NCBI GenBank assembly: GCA_022495005.1
Contig: JAGYXB010000456.1
Span: forward strand, 1 to 64,000
Origin: Rhyacophila brunnea
Taxonomy: Eukaryota > Arthropoda > Insecta > Trichoptera > Rhyacophilidae
Direction: 5' to 3'
Length of the DNA: 64,000 bases
Part shown: piece by piece, positions 23,188 to 34,433 of the stretch
Layout: each line of letters opens with the position of its first letter
Position numbering within the stretch: the first letter of the stretch is position 1
Notes under the pieces: model-generated
Told to the model about the DNA's origin: nothing
Database searches by the model: none
What the model saw: the letters and a program-made list of their open reading frames with translations, nothing else
Program-made: the position numbers and the translations under genes

Positions 23188-24577
23188 GGGGGGACATGCT
23201 CGTCGAAGGTCAAAATTGAGTTTTTATTGTATTTTCAAACCATGATCCTGGACACTCCTTAAACGTTGTAGATAATCTATTTATATAATTTTGAAGCCTT
23301 ATTATCCTTTATAGTTATTTTAAACATTTGATGACTGCATAAAGTATTTTTGTTACATAAAATAGCATTCTTTTAAACCTCTCGCTCTAATGTTTTAGAA
23401 TATAGTCATATTTCGGTACATAGCTGTGCAGTGGTGTTAAGTTTTTTTACATTTATTAATTTTTAAACGCATTTATAAAACCATTAGTATAATTTATTAC
23501 GAGATTATTTTTGTAAAATATTCACGATAAAAATTTATATTGATAATCTCTGTGATCCCAAATTTGACAAGAATTAGGCATTTTATTATTCAAAAATCGG
23601 CAAGACTAACACATTTGAAGATGATTCTAAAGATACCTATTATAAGCTATGTTTTTGACCATTAAAGTGTGATAAACATCTTATGAATAATGATTGCTTT
23701 ATAATAATTATTGACTTAAGAATAAGGTAGTGTTTTTTTGAAATACGCCATTTCTTTTGTCATTGCCTAGTGGTTAAGCTACAACATACGGCCGTAGACA
23801 TAAATTGACAAACTATAATTAAAGTAGGGAGTAAAATTATGTTAACGCGCGTGTTTGAACATGAACCTAACCGAATTTTTATATATTTTTTTAAACGGTA
23901 CATGTTCAAACACGCGCGTCAATATCATTTTACTTCCTACTTCAATTATAGTTTGTCAATTTATGGCTACGGCCGTATATTGTAGCTTAACCACTGGGGA
24001 ATGACAAAAGAAATGGCGTATTTCAAAAAAACACTACCTTATTCTTAGGTCAATAATTATTATAAAGCAATCATTATTCATATGATGTTTATCACACTTG
24101 AATGGTCAAAGACATAGCTTATAATAAGTATCTTTAGAATCATCTTCAAATGTGTTAATCTTGCCGATTTTTTGAATAATAAAATGCCTAATTCTTGTGA
24201 AATTTGGGATCACAGAGATTATCAATATAAATTTTTATCGTGAATATTTTACAAAAATTATCTGATAATAAATTATACTAGTGGTTTTATAAATGCGTTT
24301 AAAAATTAATAAATGTAAAAAAACTTAACACCACTGCACAGTTATGTACCGAAATATGACTATATTCTAAAACATTAGAGCGAGAGGTTTAAAAGAATAC
24401 TATTTTATGTAACAAAAATACTTTATGCAGCCATCAAATATTTAAAATAACTATAAAGGATAATAAGGCTTCAAAATTATATAAATAGATTATCTACAAC
24501 GTTTAAGGAGGGTCCAGGATCATGGTTTGAAAATACAATAAAAACTCAATTTTGACCTTCGACGAGCATGTCCCCCC
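23188..24577. mobile_element. 1.39-kb near-perfect hairpin element with TTAA ends
   Basis: Two arms of about 676 bp (23,188-23,863 and 23,901-24,577) are reverse complements with only scattered substitutions, separated by 37 bp. The ends are GGGGGGACATGCTCGTCG and its complement. TTAA stands outside both (23184-23187, 24578-24581), the duplication used by piggyBac-type transposases. Centre arms carry ACGCGCGTGTTTGAACATG. No open frame or known domain is visible. It could be a non-autonomous piggyBac-like fold-back element. The close match of the arms suggests a young insertion or arm-to-arm conversion. Confidence 0.8.
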
Positions 24578-24799
24578 TTAAGGTTTTGATACTACAAAAA
24601 ACTTCTCGGTCCCTTTTGAGAACGTCAACATTAGTCACCCTATCAGTTCAATGAATTTTGACAATACGTATTAAAAATATGTCAAACCTCAAATATTCTC
24701 TGTATTATATTTCTTTTAGTATTAGTATCCATACTTTCCATTATAGAAAAAGGGATTGGGATGACATAAAACTACATAAGTACATACCTATATTTCTGT

Positions 24800-24912
24800 A
24801 CGTTTGTTTTTCATACGTATATATCTGAGGTGTTTTCAAGTTATGTATGTTCAATATATGGGTAACATTCTCAAATCTTGTGAATTAGTTATTGAATAAA
24901 AGAAATAGTTTA
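24800..24912 (+). mobile_element. tRNA-hairpin retroposon, tail only (copy d)
   Basis: GAGGTGTTTTCAAGTTATGT, then CATTCTCAAATCTTGTGAAT and TTGAATAAAAGAAATAG give the sense 3' tail. No tRNA-like part. Confidence 0.6.
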
Positions 24913-25079
24913 TTAAAAATTCAAGTGGACGTTATAATTGGCGATAGCTAGGCGTCGGTTAGTAATTAAGGCAATTAATATTCCTTGATTTAAAACATAA
25001 AAACCGAAAGTCAATAATAACACAATTTGATATCTAAACATTTTCATATAGGACCTTAAACTATCTTAATTAAGTAGGA

Positions 25080-25268
25080 GGCATGTAGCTTAATTGGTTA
25101 AAGCATATTGGCGCGATACCAGTAGATATATGGTTTCAAATCTCGTCAGGCGTCGTATTTTTTCTTCAAATGTGATTTTATTATATATAATATTATCTGA
25201 GGTGTTTCCAAGTTATATAATATGTTAAATATATGGAATTTTACAATCTCAAATCTAAAATAAAAGAA
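25080..25268 (+). mobile_element. tRNA-hairpin retroposon, sense (copy e)
   Basis: A tRNA-like domain at 25,080-25,155 has A box TAGCTTAATTGG and a damaged B box GGTTTCAAATC. A tail follows (GAGGTGTTTCCAAG, AAAATAAAAGAAA). The tRNA-like part is closest to the minus-strand domain at 6.81-6.88 kb. Confidence 0.65.
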
Positions 25269-25377
25269 AAACCATTTTTTTTTTAAATATATCAGTAGTA
25301 CCTACACATATTTACACATATTTACATAAATGGAATCTAATTTAATTTAAGATAACCCATTTTTTGCGTCGAAAAAA

Positions 25378-25452
25378 GACGCAACTCGAATACAAAATAT
25401 TTTAGCGACGCAATTCGAATACGACGGAATTTGAAACGACGCAACTCGTATC
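25378..25452 (+). repeat. Three short direct repeats (GACGCAACTCGAATAC)
   Basis: GACGCAACTCGAATAC at 25378, GACGCAATTCGAATAC at 25407 and GACGCAACTCGTATC at 25438 are spaced 29 and 31 bp apart. They may be the remains of a minisatellite. Confidence 0.6.
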
Positions 25453-26114
25453 ATTGGTAAAAAAATATCGAAACTTTTTTGATGACCCTAAATATAATCT
25501 GTGTTCGAATACATACATATAAAATAATAAGTTAACGCTATCACAGCAACCCATGGGTCAAAAAGAAATCTTAAAATCGAATTCAACTAGGTCGAGAGAT
25601 GCGCTATTTAAAAAGAAGGTCATATTATTCACTTAATATATTTTTTTTAAAACCGTTTAGCGATGAATAAAATTCTCATTGAATGAAACGAAGCTCATTA
25701 TACGGGCGATAACGATTAGTGTTTTGTTTTACAGTCTCCGTGAAATATGAGTGGAGAATTATTTTGGAGTTTTATTGTGCAAGAAGAAAGTTGCGGTGAA
25801 TGCTGTAAATGTTTTACATAGTGTTAATTTTGACTCATTACAAAAGTGGTACTCAAACTTTCTTACTAGCACTTGAGACGCCAACTCACGGAATATAATT
25901 ATGTTTGTTTACTACTCAAAATAAAATACGCTTCAATTTATTTACCTATAACAGAACATCAATTTAATATATTCCTGAACAGATATTTATATTTTTTAAA
26001 ACAACTATAATTAGATAGAGAGATCAATGAGAATTCGACGAGACTTAACAAGTTATTAATCTTGTTAGTTAGTAAATATAAATATTTCACTATATTACCA
26101 ATAATATGTTTGTG

Positions 26115-26475
26115 TATTTTGTGTGCTTTTCCAATTAATCTACGGGCGTCCTACTTAATTGCGACAAATTTAACTAGTAGTTCTTACATGGAATGTTTAT
26201 CAAATTGTGTTAATATTGTTGGCTGTCGCTACTTGTATATTAAATCAAGGTATCAATTATTAAATGCCTCAATTACTAACCGGCGTCACGGATCACTCCA
26301 AATTTTTGGTGTATGTAGTATCTAACACCCAAAATGGCCGTGAGTGAAAATTGTCGAAAAAAAATTCTTGCGGTTATATAATATGCATGAGATGTTTTCA
26401 AATTATTCTAATTATGTTCAATATAATATATAATGTTACATTCTCAAATGTCGTTGAATAAAAGAAATAATTTAT
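26115..26475. mobile_element. tRNA-hairpin retroposon, inner segment inverted (copy f)
   Basis: The end of an antisense tRNA-like domain (CAATTAATCTACGGGCGTC) is followed by the conserved flank AATTGCGACAAATTTAACTA. Then comes a sense tail (GCATGAGATGTTTTCAAATT, TTGAATAAAAGAAATAA). The order antisense-inner then sense-tail is the same as in copy c. Confidence 0.6.
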
Positions 26476-27017
26476 AAGATTATTATAAAGATGAATAATC
26501 ATGTAAAACACCGAGAAATACCAGAACGTGAGCCACCATTTTCTTTTTGAAGCTACCAATATTAGAACAATTTTTTTGTATGATTCGAAAATTTAATCGA
26601 ATTCAAAATTTCCAATACGGAATGCGCAAAAGACTCCAAATTCTTTGTGTACTTCTAATATTATACAATATTTGCTTATGTTAATACCTAAAACGGATGT
26701 CATGAATTTAGATTTTTAAAAAGGGGGTTTTAGGCTGAGACAAAGTTTGAGAATGTTATTTCAATGACAACATAAAGAATCACGGAGCAATGCTTTCACA
26801 TGTCGAATTTATTAGCATGACAATACCAAAACTGCAAATTTAAGCGATGCAATAATTTATTTTGTAGAATATATTCTTCTCTATGGTAAGCCAACAATAA
26901 AAAGTAAATCATTTAAGACAAATAATCTACAAGGTGAAAGTTTAGGTGAGATTGTAGTCGCTTTCTATCATAGAATAGATTAATAAGATAGGAAAACGAA
27001 GCCCGCTGTCTTCAAAT

Positions 27018-27600
27018 CAGTGGCAAAGGGTGGAGGTAGGCTGTTTAGATCCGACATAAATAGTAGAAACTAAACTTTGTCAGTCACACGTTTTTGTTTT
27101 TATTGAAATAATAAACAATTTACAGATGGTGTTTTTTTTTAAAATCAATTAAATCTTGCATAAACCACACCATAATAGTTTTGATATGCTATGGGCAATC
27201 TGACAAAATAGTGCACACTTTTTCATTAATACTTATTTCTTTTCGTTGAATTAAGAATAAGTACATAATATTTTATAACATTTTATTATTTTTAAAGTAA
27301 GCCCTGCCCAAACGAAACCATAATAGATAAAATATATTATTCTATCTTTAAAATATCCAAAATGATGTATGATTATTATTGGCATAATTTTGGATATTTT
27401 ATGGGCAGACGAGTATTTTTTGACTAATATCTGTTATGGCTTAGTTTTCGCAGGGTTAAAATGAATTTTAAAAACTAACCAACACCATCTGTAAATAATT
27501 GTAGTCTTAGTTCAACGAAAACAAATACGTATGACTGATAAAGTTTAGTGTGCACTATTTATGTAAGATTTTAACAGCCTACCTTCACCCTTCGCCACTG
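27018..27600. mobile_element. Fold-back element, copy 3 (complete)
   Basis: The ends are CAGTGGCAAAGGGTGGAGG and CCTTCACCCTTCGCCACTG. CTTCAAAT (27010-27017) and CTTTAAAT (27601-27608) form an 8-bp flank pair with one mismatch, supporting a hAT-type integration. Inside, an arm unit containing the GTTAGTTTTTAAAATTCAAT-type block occurs four times in alternating orientation, so the element folds at two scales. There is no transposase. Confidence 0.8.
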
Positions 27601-28263
27601 CTTTAAATATTACCAATACGAACATCAATAGATATTATGATACAGATGTAAATATTGAGAATCGAGAATGCAGATTTTTTTTTTAATTCTAGACACTTGT
27701 AAAGTTAGAGTGAGTGAAGTATTCTTTTTTTAAATTGCTAATCAGTAAATGTATACGATGTCGATGTTTTGTGGGTACATTTTTTGTTGTATTACTATGC
27801 TCACTATGCTCCGAGACTGGAGAGACCAAAGTGCCATAAATAAATAGTGCGTACATAACATAACATAGAACTGAATAAAACAGTAAATAAAATAAACGTT
27901 TGAAGTTAGGTATTTTCTTTATTTATGATATGGAAGTATGCATGTATTTTAAACAATAAGTAGTGTTTCAATTTTTATTCTGTTTAAAATACTGGAATAT
28001 AATCTATAAAAAAAAATGTAGGTGTGGATGCCAGCCTACCCGCCGACCTATCTGATTGTACGTACCTAGTCATATTTTTCATCAAAATTGAAAGCATTTC
28101 TTTTTTTTGCTCATTCAATAAAATACGTCATCCTTTGTTTGATTTGTATTGTTCGGCGCGTGTTTCGATTTACGAATTAATCCCGACCGACAAAACACAG
28201 ACAGGATACTATTTATTATACGTATTTTATTGCTTACGATGGGTATATAACTGCAATGCAATC

Positions 28264-28660
28264 CTTATACTGCCCTTCTTAGGAAGAAGGCAGTAACTCG
28301 CAAAATTTGTGAAATTGAGTTATGAATGCCATCCGTTAGGTAATTTCGAAAGCTATATATTATGTTCACTTTAAAATCAGTATTATCACTAAAATACCGT
28401 TAAAATACTTAGTGAAAAAATAGACATCTTCTAAAATAATACATTTTTTTAGCAAAAAGGCAGTAATTACACATATTTATTGCAGTTACTGCTTGTTTAT
28501 TATTAATTTATTTATATTTTAACTTCCTACTATTAAAAATCACAACCGTTTTTTTATTAATGCACAGTACTAAAGTTTGAGAAAAAAACACATTATGTTA
28601 TTTATCTCGAAAGTGTGTGAGAGTCAGTTACTGCCTTCTTCCTAAGAAGGGCAGTATAAG
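28264..28660. mobile_element. 397-bp MITE with perfect 35-bp TIR
   Basis: Positions 28264-28298 and 28626-28660 are exact reverse complements over 35 bp, starting CTTATACTGCCCTTCTTAGG. Each TIR is itself nearly palindromic (CTGCCCTTCTT AGG AAGAAGGCAG). GGCAGTAA motifs recur inside. TA precedes CTGCCC at both ends, compatible with a TA target. Perfect ends suggest a recent insertion. The 90-codon frame across the left end is an artefact. Confidence 0.75.
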
Positions 28661-28881
28661 AAGTAGGACAGTAATGCAGACAGAGCTTTTCGCTAAAAGA
28701 ATGCGATATAATAAAAAAAAAACTAAATTAAGTCAAATATCGCCACAGATTGCTATATAAATAATATAAAAAAACAACTGTACTAACCAACATTAAATTT
28801 TATTATTTATGCATATATCCCAAATTCGTTGGCTACTTGATATTTTTCAAGTATTAGCGTATGTAATGGTATTTATTACTC

Positions 28882-29477
28882 AGCTCGAACAGCTACATCT
28901 ATCTGGGACAACAAGTGTCTATATATGGATGTATATTTGATGAAATTGTTCGCAGAGTAAAGCTAGGCTGGAGTGCTTTTGGCCGCCTGAATAATGTCTT
29001 CAAAAGTGACCTTCCACTGTGCCTAAAGCGCAAAGTGTTCAACCAGTGTGTGCTTCCCGTGATCACATATGCGTGTGAAACATGGACCCTAAGTAAAAGA
29101 CAGATCCAGAAACTTATAGTAGCACAACGTAATATGGAGAGGTGCATGCTGGGCATAACGCGAAAGGACAAAAAGAGGAATGAGTGAATAAGGAAGCAGA
29201 TAAAGGTTTACGATGTAATAGAGTTTATTTAAAGCCTTAAATGGAGATGGGCTGGACACATAGCTCGAATAAGAGACAATCGTAGGACAAATCTAGTCAT
29301 CCAGTGGTATCCAAGAAGTACAAAACGTCCGCAAGGTCTAGAGGTCACTGGATCGATGAAATAATAAAGTTTTGCGGAAGTACGTGACAACGCAATGCAC
29401 AAGACCGAGAGAAGTGGAAGCAGCTTGAAGAGGCCTTCATCCAGCAGTGGATAGATTCAGGCTGATGATGATGATGA
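28882..29477 (+). pseudogene. RTE-clade LINE 3' end, C-terminal RT region (copy 2)
   Basis: The best preserved RTE copy in the window. From about 28,882 an open frame encodes SYIYLGQQ, RRVKLGWSAFGRLNNVFK, LCLKRKVFNQCVLP, TYACETWTLS and AQRNMERCMLGITRK. These are the hallmark segments that follow the catalytic core in RTE-type reverse transcriptases of insects. A stop ends it at 29,187, and the same frame family continues (IRKQIKVYDVI, LKWRWAGHIARIRD) to the untranslated end CAGCAGTGGATAGATTC and GATGATGATGATG. The catalytic YxDD region and endonuclease are absent (5' truncation). Confidence 0.85.
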
Positions 29478-29675
29478 AAGGTATTTCATCTATTCGCTGT
29501 AATATGGCAAATGTTCAGGGTCTTGGCGTCGAGGTACTAACCGACTGATACCCATCACTATTTAAGCTAGTTAAACCACGACAAATGTCATATTATTAAC
29601 ATTTCTATAATCATTATTGTTAATATGAGACTCGTCACGGAGTATTATAATGTATAATATACTTATAACATAACA

Positions 29676-29966
29676 AAAGAAAGCAATGTATAAAGAAGAA
29701 GACAAGAGTACGCGATGTGATAGAGGTCGCTAATCAGATGAAATGGAATTGTGCAGGACATGTCTTTCGGTGAGCGGACAACCGCTGGACAAAAATGGCG
29801 CCATACACACTAAACGCCCACAGGGACGCTCTAAAACCTACAGGATAGGTGAATTCATAAAGTTCGATGGATGTACTTGGCAGCAAATAATCAGAGACCA
29901 AGAAGAGTGGAGGGAGCTAAGGGAGGCTTTCATACAGCAGTGGATCGACCTCGGTTGATGATGATG
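29676..29966 (+). pseudogene. RTE-clade LINE 3' end (copy 3)
   Basis: It starts within the TRVRDVIEVANQMKW segment, shows the GHVFR remnant and ends CAGCAGTGGATCGACCTCGG, GATGATGATGG. It lies only about 200 bp after copy 2 but belongs to a slightly different subfamily, closer to 32.5 kb. Heavily 5'-truncated with stops and shifts. Confidence 0.75.
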
Positions 29967-29984
29967 GTACTATATAAGTTATAT

Positions 29985-30404
29985 ATAATATTTCCCACAT
30001 ACTTACGAGTATCAATTAAAAAGTTTGAAACTCAAGGTTTGGCGTTGACTGAATCTATTCAGTTAATGAATAAAATCTGCCAAATGAACTCCGCATTGAC
30101 AGAGGTATTCCCGCGTAAACTTAAAGAAAAGTTTGAAAACATTTTGAACAATAACCCAGGCTTTCAACCTTTGTGTCAAATCGATAGTTTTATTAATGGG
30201 ACGGGTGAACTTTTGCCAGAAACAATAAGTGCTAACATAGCACCCAAATTCAAATACTGCCCAGTTACCTCAGTGGATATAGAACAGTCCTCTTCCACTA
30301 TTAAAAACATTTTGAGTGATCGAAGACACAATCTTACAACCGAACAATTGGAACAGTACCTGTTTTTAAACGTTTACAAGAGTAACAAAATGTTAAATAA
30401 TAAT
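29985..30404 (+). pseudogene. hAT transposase C-terminal fragment
   Basis: In frame from about 29,985 to the stop at 30,405, some 138 codons match the C-terminal end of insect hAT-like transposases. There is an N-part (RVSIKKFETQGLALTES), a helical middle (KLKEKFENILNNNPGFQ), then FKYCPVTSVDIEQSSS and ILSDRRHNLTTEQLEQYL, the dimerisation region where the usual motif is P-x-TS-x3-ER-x-FS. Here the ER is EQ and F is S, so it is probably degenerate. The catalytic DDE residues lie upstream and are missing. The open frame runs back into the RTE end at 29,871, giving an accidental LINE/hAT chimeric frame of 178 codons. Confidence 0.75.
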
Positions 30405-32195
30405 TAATAATTATCGTCGATAGGTACTTACTAATTGTATGCTGATTTTAAATAAAAAACGATCTGCGCCTGCGCAGTAGAACGATAGTGACGAACCTGC
30501 CGACAAAAAAAGGAACTATAATCATTGTGATGAAAAGACTTTTGAAAGTGTTAAAAGAAGAATCGTTTAATACAAGTATTCGACTGAGCTATTTCACAAT
30601 TAAATGTCACTTAATTAACAGAATTACGCAACGTAGAAGTAAATACTTAATCCGGTTTATACCTACGATTTTTTCAATATACTATCACTAATAATTTATA
30701 AGATTGGTATTAGGTATGTAGTTTTTTTTTCTAATTTATGACGTCTTTCAAAAGCGACGAAGTATCTATCAATATTTTAATTTTGTTCATATTCAGTATT
30801 AAAACAAAATTCTCTTGGTCGTTTTATTACTATTTTCCAGAACATTGGAGTGGAGCAGCGGAGCAATAGGGATTTGCTATAAGCACTGCAAATTTGTAGT
30901 GCTCCACTGCTCTTTTCAATAAATCCGGTAAATCAATCAATATATTGAAAGTGCGATAACAGATGAGATACCATTAAAAAAATAATAGGTAGTCTCATAA
31001 GGTGTTTGCCAATATTGATTCTTGAGTTTGGCTTAAATTTTCTTCTTTTATATTGTGATATAAAAATCGATCATAATCAACGTGAAGATCGACTTCTTCC
31101 AGCGTGACAAATCCGCAAAAATCCAAAACTCTCTTGAGCAATAATAAAGCTAAAAAGAGCAACAGAAAAATACTTGCCAGTAAATCCTTTTCAAATCCCA
31201 AAATGCAATACAACGAGTGTCAGATTGTGAACGGGAATATCCGACAGCCGCACACGTGACGCAATTACAACTGAGAGGTTTTCCCTTTAGTCGTCTTATG
31301 TGGGAAATGTATTTTTATAGTGGCAATACTAAAAGAATAAAATCTACTTTGTGTTATTGTTTCTGGTTTCAATAGATCAGTAGCGAATTGCAGTGAATTG
31401 TGACAGCTAACTGTTATTATTATTATTAATGCGGTTACTACATAATAATTTGTGTTGCTTTTATTGTCAATATTTTTTGTCATATACAATATCCAATGTA
31501 CAGCAAAACCTTATAATTAATAGTAATCCAGCATTAATAACATGGGTCAAATTATCATTTAATTTAATGCCTATCTAGATGGATTTAGACAAAATTATCT
31601 GTCTTTTTCTTTTTCAAGTCAACATTCCTACTCATGTCTATAAAATAACAATTAATGAATCTGGATAAATAAGGTTATATTATTATATTATAAAGTAGAG
31701 TGCATATACTTCGGTAGCGGGTAGTGAGGGTATAAGGGGATTTATATTTGAATATATTATTAAGTTATTAACTACTTAGACAATGTGAATTAATATATTA
31801 AGTATATGAAAAGAACGACAACATCAATAAATACAAATTAAATAAATATACTCGTGTAGCTTAATTATAAAGTACTCACACAACAATTTATTTCCAAGTT
31901 ATACACTTTCAATTAATAATGATAAATATTAGTAGATTCATGAATCTTGTTATTTGAAGATACGTAAATATTAAAAACCTCAGAAACATAATATTATCAT
32001 TTACGAAAAATCTAGAAAATGAAATTGGCCCCAGTAGAATTCACTATTTAGGTGAGTACTCTTATTCTTTGAGCTGTCGGTCCGCAAACGAGAATTAATT
32101 TAAATAACTACACTATCGGGCAATCATTTTTTATGTGTCTGGTGTTATTTTTCAGTACTTACCTACATAATAAAAATCTAATATTTTTTTATTTT
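30405..32195. other. No recognised gene
   Basis: AT-rich sequence. The one structure seen is a short inverted repeat around 30,850-30,915 (GGAGCAGCGGAGCA against TGCTCCACTGCTC). Open frames of 65-75 codons here show no recognisable domain. Confidence 0.45.
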
Positions 32196-32445
32196 CCCAT
32201 GAATCGGCAATCATGTTATCAGGTAACGTGTCGGCTTATAATGTCGTGGGTTTCGGGTTAGAATTCCGGGTCTGGAAAATTCACATGATATTTTTACAAT
32301 GAGTCCAGAGCAAGAACTTAATTTGTTGGGCAAGTAACTAGTATCCATTTCTCGTAAAAAAACAAAAATCTGTCAATACAACCTTCATCCTGTGGAAACC
32401 CATTTATTATGATATTTTTAGGATCTAACATGGTAAAAAAAGTTT
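32196..32445 (+). mobile_element. tRNA-derived SINE, family 2 (copy e)
   Basis: It contains CGGCTTATAATGTCGTGGG, the B-box region TTCGGGTTAGAATTCCGG, GGTCTGGAAAATTCACATG, CATTTCTCGTAAAAA and the tail ATTTTTAGGATCTAACATGG. Near full length, moderately diverged. Confidence 0.7.
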
Positions 32446-32507
32446 GTCAATGTTCAGCATTAAAAAATAATGATTTAATTATCTATATTTCATTAACTTT
32501 ACTATAA

Positions 32508-32850
32508 AATATCCCTTTGTGTCTTAAGCGCAAAGTGTTCAATCAATGTGTGCTACCAACGCAGACGTATGCATGTGAAACATTGACGCTTAATTTAAAA
32601 CGAAATTACAACGTAGTATGGAAAGATGAAGAAACTAATGGATAAGGAAGCAGAAAAGAGTACGCGATGCGATAGAGGTCGCTAAGTGTGGACAGTCGCT
32701 GGACAAATACCGTCATACCCAATGGATATACGAACTCATAAAGTTCGGCAGGTGTACGTAGCAGCAGACAACTAGAGACCGAGAAGAGTGAAGGGAGCTA
32801 GAGGAGGCCTTTGTCCAGCAATGGATCGACCCCGGCAGATGATGATGATG
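32508..32850 (+). pseudogene. RTE-clade LINE 3' end (copy 4)
   Basis: It opens at CTTAAGCGCAAAGTGTTC (the LKRKVFNQCVL segment), with an internal deletion before AAGAGTACGCGATGCGATAG. It ends CAGCAATGGATCGACC, GATGATGATGATG. Shares its 3' wording with copy 3. Confidence 0.75.
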
Positions 32851-33479
32851 AAATAAAATATTTAAAATAAAGTTAATATTAATTTATGTAAGTATTTTTA
32901 TTTACCGTGCCAACCAAGTTGATGATACCTATACAGTTTTAATATTGCCATATTGCAATCTTGCAAGCTATCACACTCTGATGATAAAATTGAATGCGAA
33001 TCAATGATGAAAGATTAAGATTTACTAATCTTCAAGATTCTGTGTTTTTTTTCCATTCGAATAACTCACTTAACGATACATGAGGTAATACTTCTACCAT
33101 GAGTGGATATTACTTTTGTGGATTAAGTACGACCGAATTAAATAAATCTCCGCAATGGATGCAGATGAAAAATAAACAACGTGCGATTTGACGAGAGTGC
33201 AACGAAGCAAGGAACTAAAAACATAGTATGACTCCTGAGAGGCGAATGAGAATTTTTAGTCCATTTTAATTATTTTGCGTAAACGTCACCCTATTTCGTA
33301 AAAATTTAACTCGCATATTTTCTGCTATCGCAATTAGGTATCATCTATTATTTACCAAATAATAACTCCGATAAATATAGATTTATTCCACTCGCGTGAG
33401 TTGAGTTTAAATGAGCACTGTTTTATCAATAATTGAAATATACTATATTTAACGCATTCAGTGTATGTAATTTTTAGTA

Positions 33480-34433
33480 GGGGAGACCGGGGACAATTGA
33501 AACACTTTGGGTTTTAAATTTTTTTTCTCTTTACTTATTTTAAACTTCAATACTTTTAAGTAAGGTATTGATGTCATATATAGTTTATGTGTTTATTTAT
33601 ATATATGGTCTACAACCATGCATCAAAGAGATATTACAATAAAAGTGAAAATTGGGAACGTGTTTAAATTGTCCCCGTGCCTGGGACAATTGAAACACAC
33701 ACTGGGGACAATTGAAACAGTACTTAGATTCTATAGCGTCTTTAGTGCTAATAATATCTAAGAAAACAGATTTATTTAATTACATTTTATTGTAAATTAA
33801 AGTAAACATTGAAAAAATAAAAAAAATATTGTAACAACAGAATAAGTAATATTAAAGTAAGTAGGTTGTTTGTAAGTAATAGAAACGAGACTAAAAAGTA
33901 ATAGTAAAATATAAATAGCAGTAAAAATTGATTCTGATAAGCAATTGTGATATGTATAGTTACATTTTTGTTGAGTGCATCCCTCGTGTGACCAACCATG
34001 ACAATTGATGCACTGGACTAACAATAGAAATATGTTTCTAACGTCCCCACCTTAGGTTGTTTCTATTGTCCCTGCCCCATTTTTTTAACCGTTAATTATT
34101 TTGTAAACAACGATCAATTGTAATAATTTAAGTTATTCCACCTAAAGTTACTAGACAAATAAATATGTTAATATAATTGAAATCATCTAACTAATGTTTT
34201 TGTATAATCAGTCACACTTTTTCGATAAACGCAAAATATTACTTTAATGGCGGGAATAACGTTTTTGCGAGGTATACAGGTCTGTCCGGACTGCGCTCGA
34301 CGGACGACTGCTGAGCGGCAGAAGCTCCCAATGACACGCAGTTTGGCATACTCTCACGTGATTCGGACATGTGAATCGGCTGCCAAAGCCACTGTTTCTA
34401 TCGTCCCTTGTTTCTATTGTCCCCGGTCTCCCC
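33480..34433. mobile_element. DNA transposon relic with GGGGAGACCGGGGACAAT ends
   Basis: GGGGAGACCGGGGACAATTG at 33480 is matched by CAATTGTCC-type complement ATTGTCCCCGGTCTCCCC ending at 34433. GGGACAATTGAAACA is repeated inside the left end (33,684; 33,705) and TTTCTATTGTCCC inside the right (34,060; 34,392), as sub-terminal repeats. TA precedes the left end only. The 954-bp length and the minus-strand cysteine-finger remnant (see next entry) suggest an internally deleted element, possibly pogo-related. Confidence 0.75.
33900..34024 (-). pseudogene. Cysteine-finger remnant of a transposase
   Basis: The minus-strand frame starting at 34,024 gives VQCINCHGWSHEGCT, a C-x2-C-x2-W-x2-H-x2-C pattern typical of PHD/zinc-finger tails on some insect DNA transposases. 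It then runs into low-complexity hydrophobic translation. Only about 20 residues are convincing. No DDE core remains. Confidence 0.45.

Noticed and set aside
26062..26325. 87-codon frame with a signal-peptide-like start
   Set aside because: Most of it overlaps the conserved flank of the tRNA-hairpin retroposon, so the hydrophobic start is coincidental.
28024..28296. 90-codon plus-strand frame
   Set aside because: It runs into the left TIR of the 28.26-kb MITE and has no domain.
28915..29187. Antisense open frame of 90 codons opposite the RTE frame
   Set aside because: It is a shadow. The plus-strand translation has clear RTE segments and the minus-strand one has none.
33787..33999. Hydrophobic minus-strand frame that looks like a small membrane protein
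   Set aside because: It is low-complexity AT-rich translation overlapping the cysteine-finger frame inside a DNA transposon.
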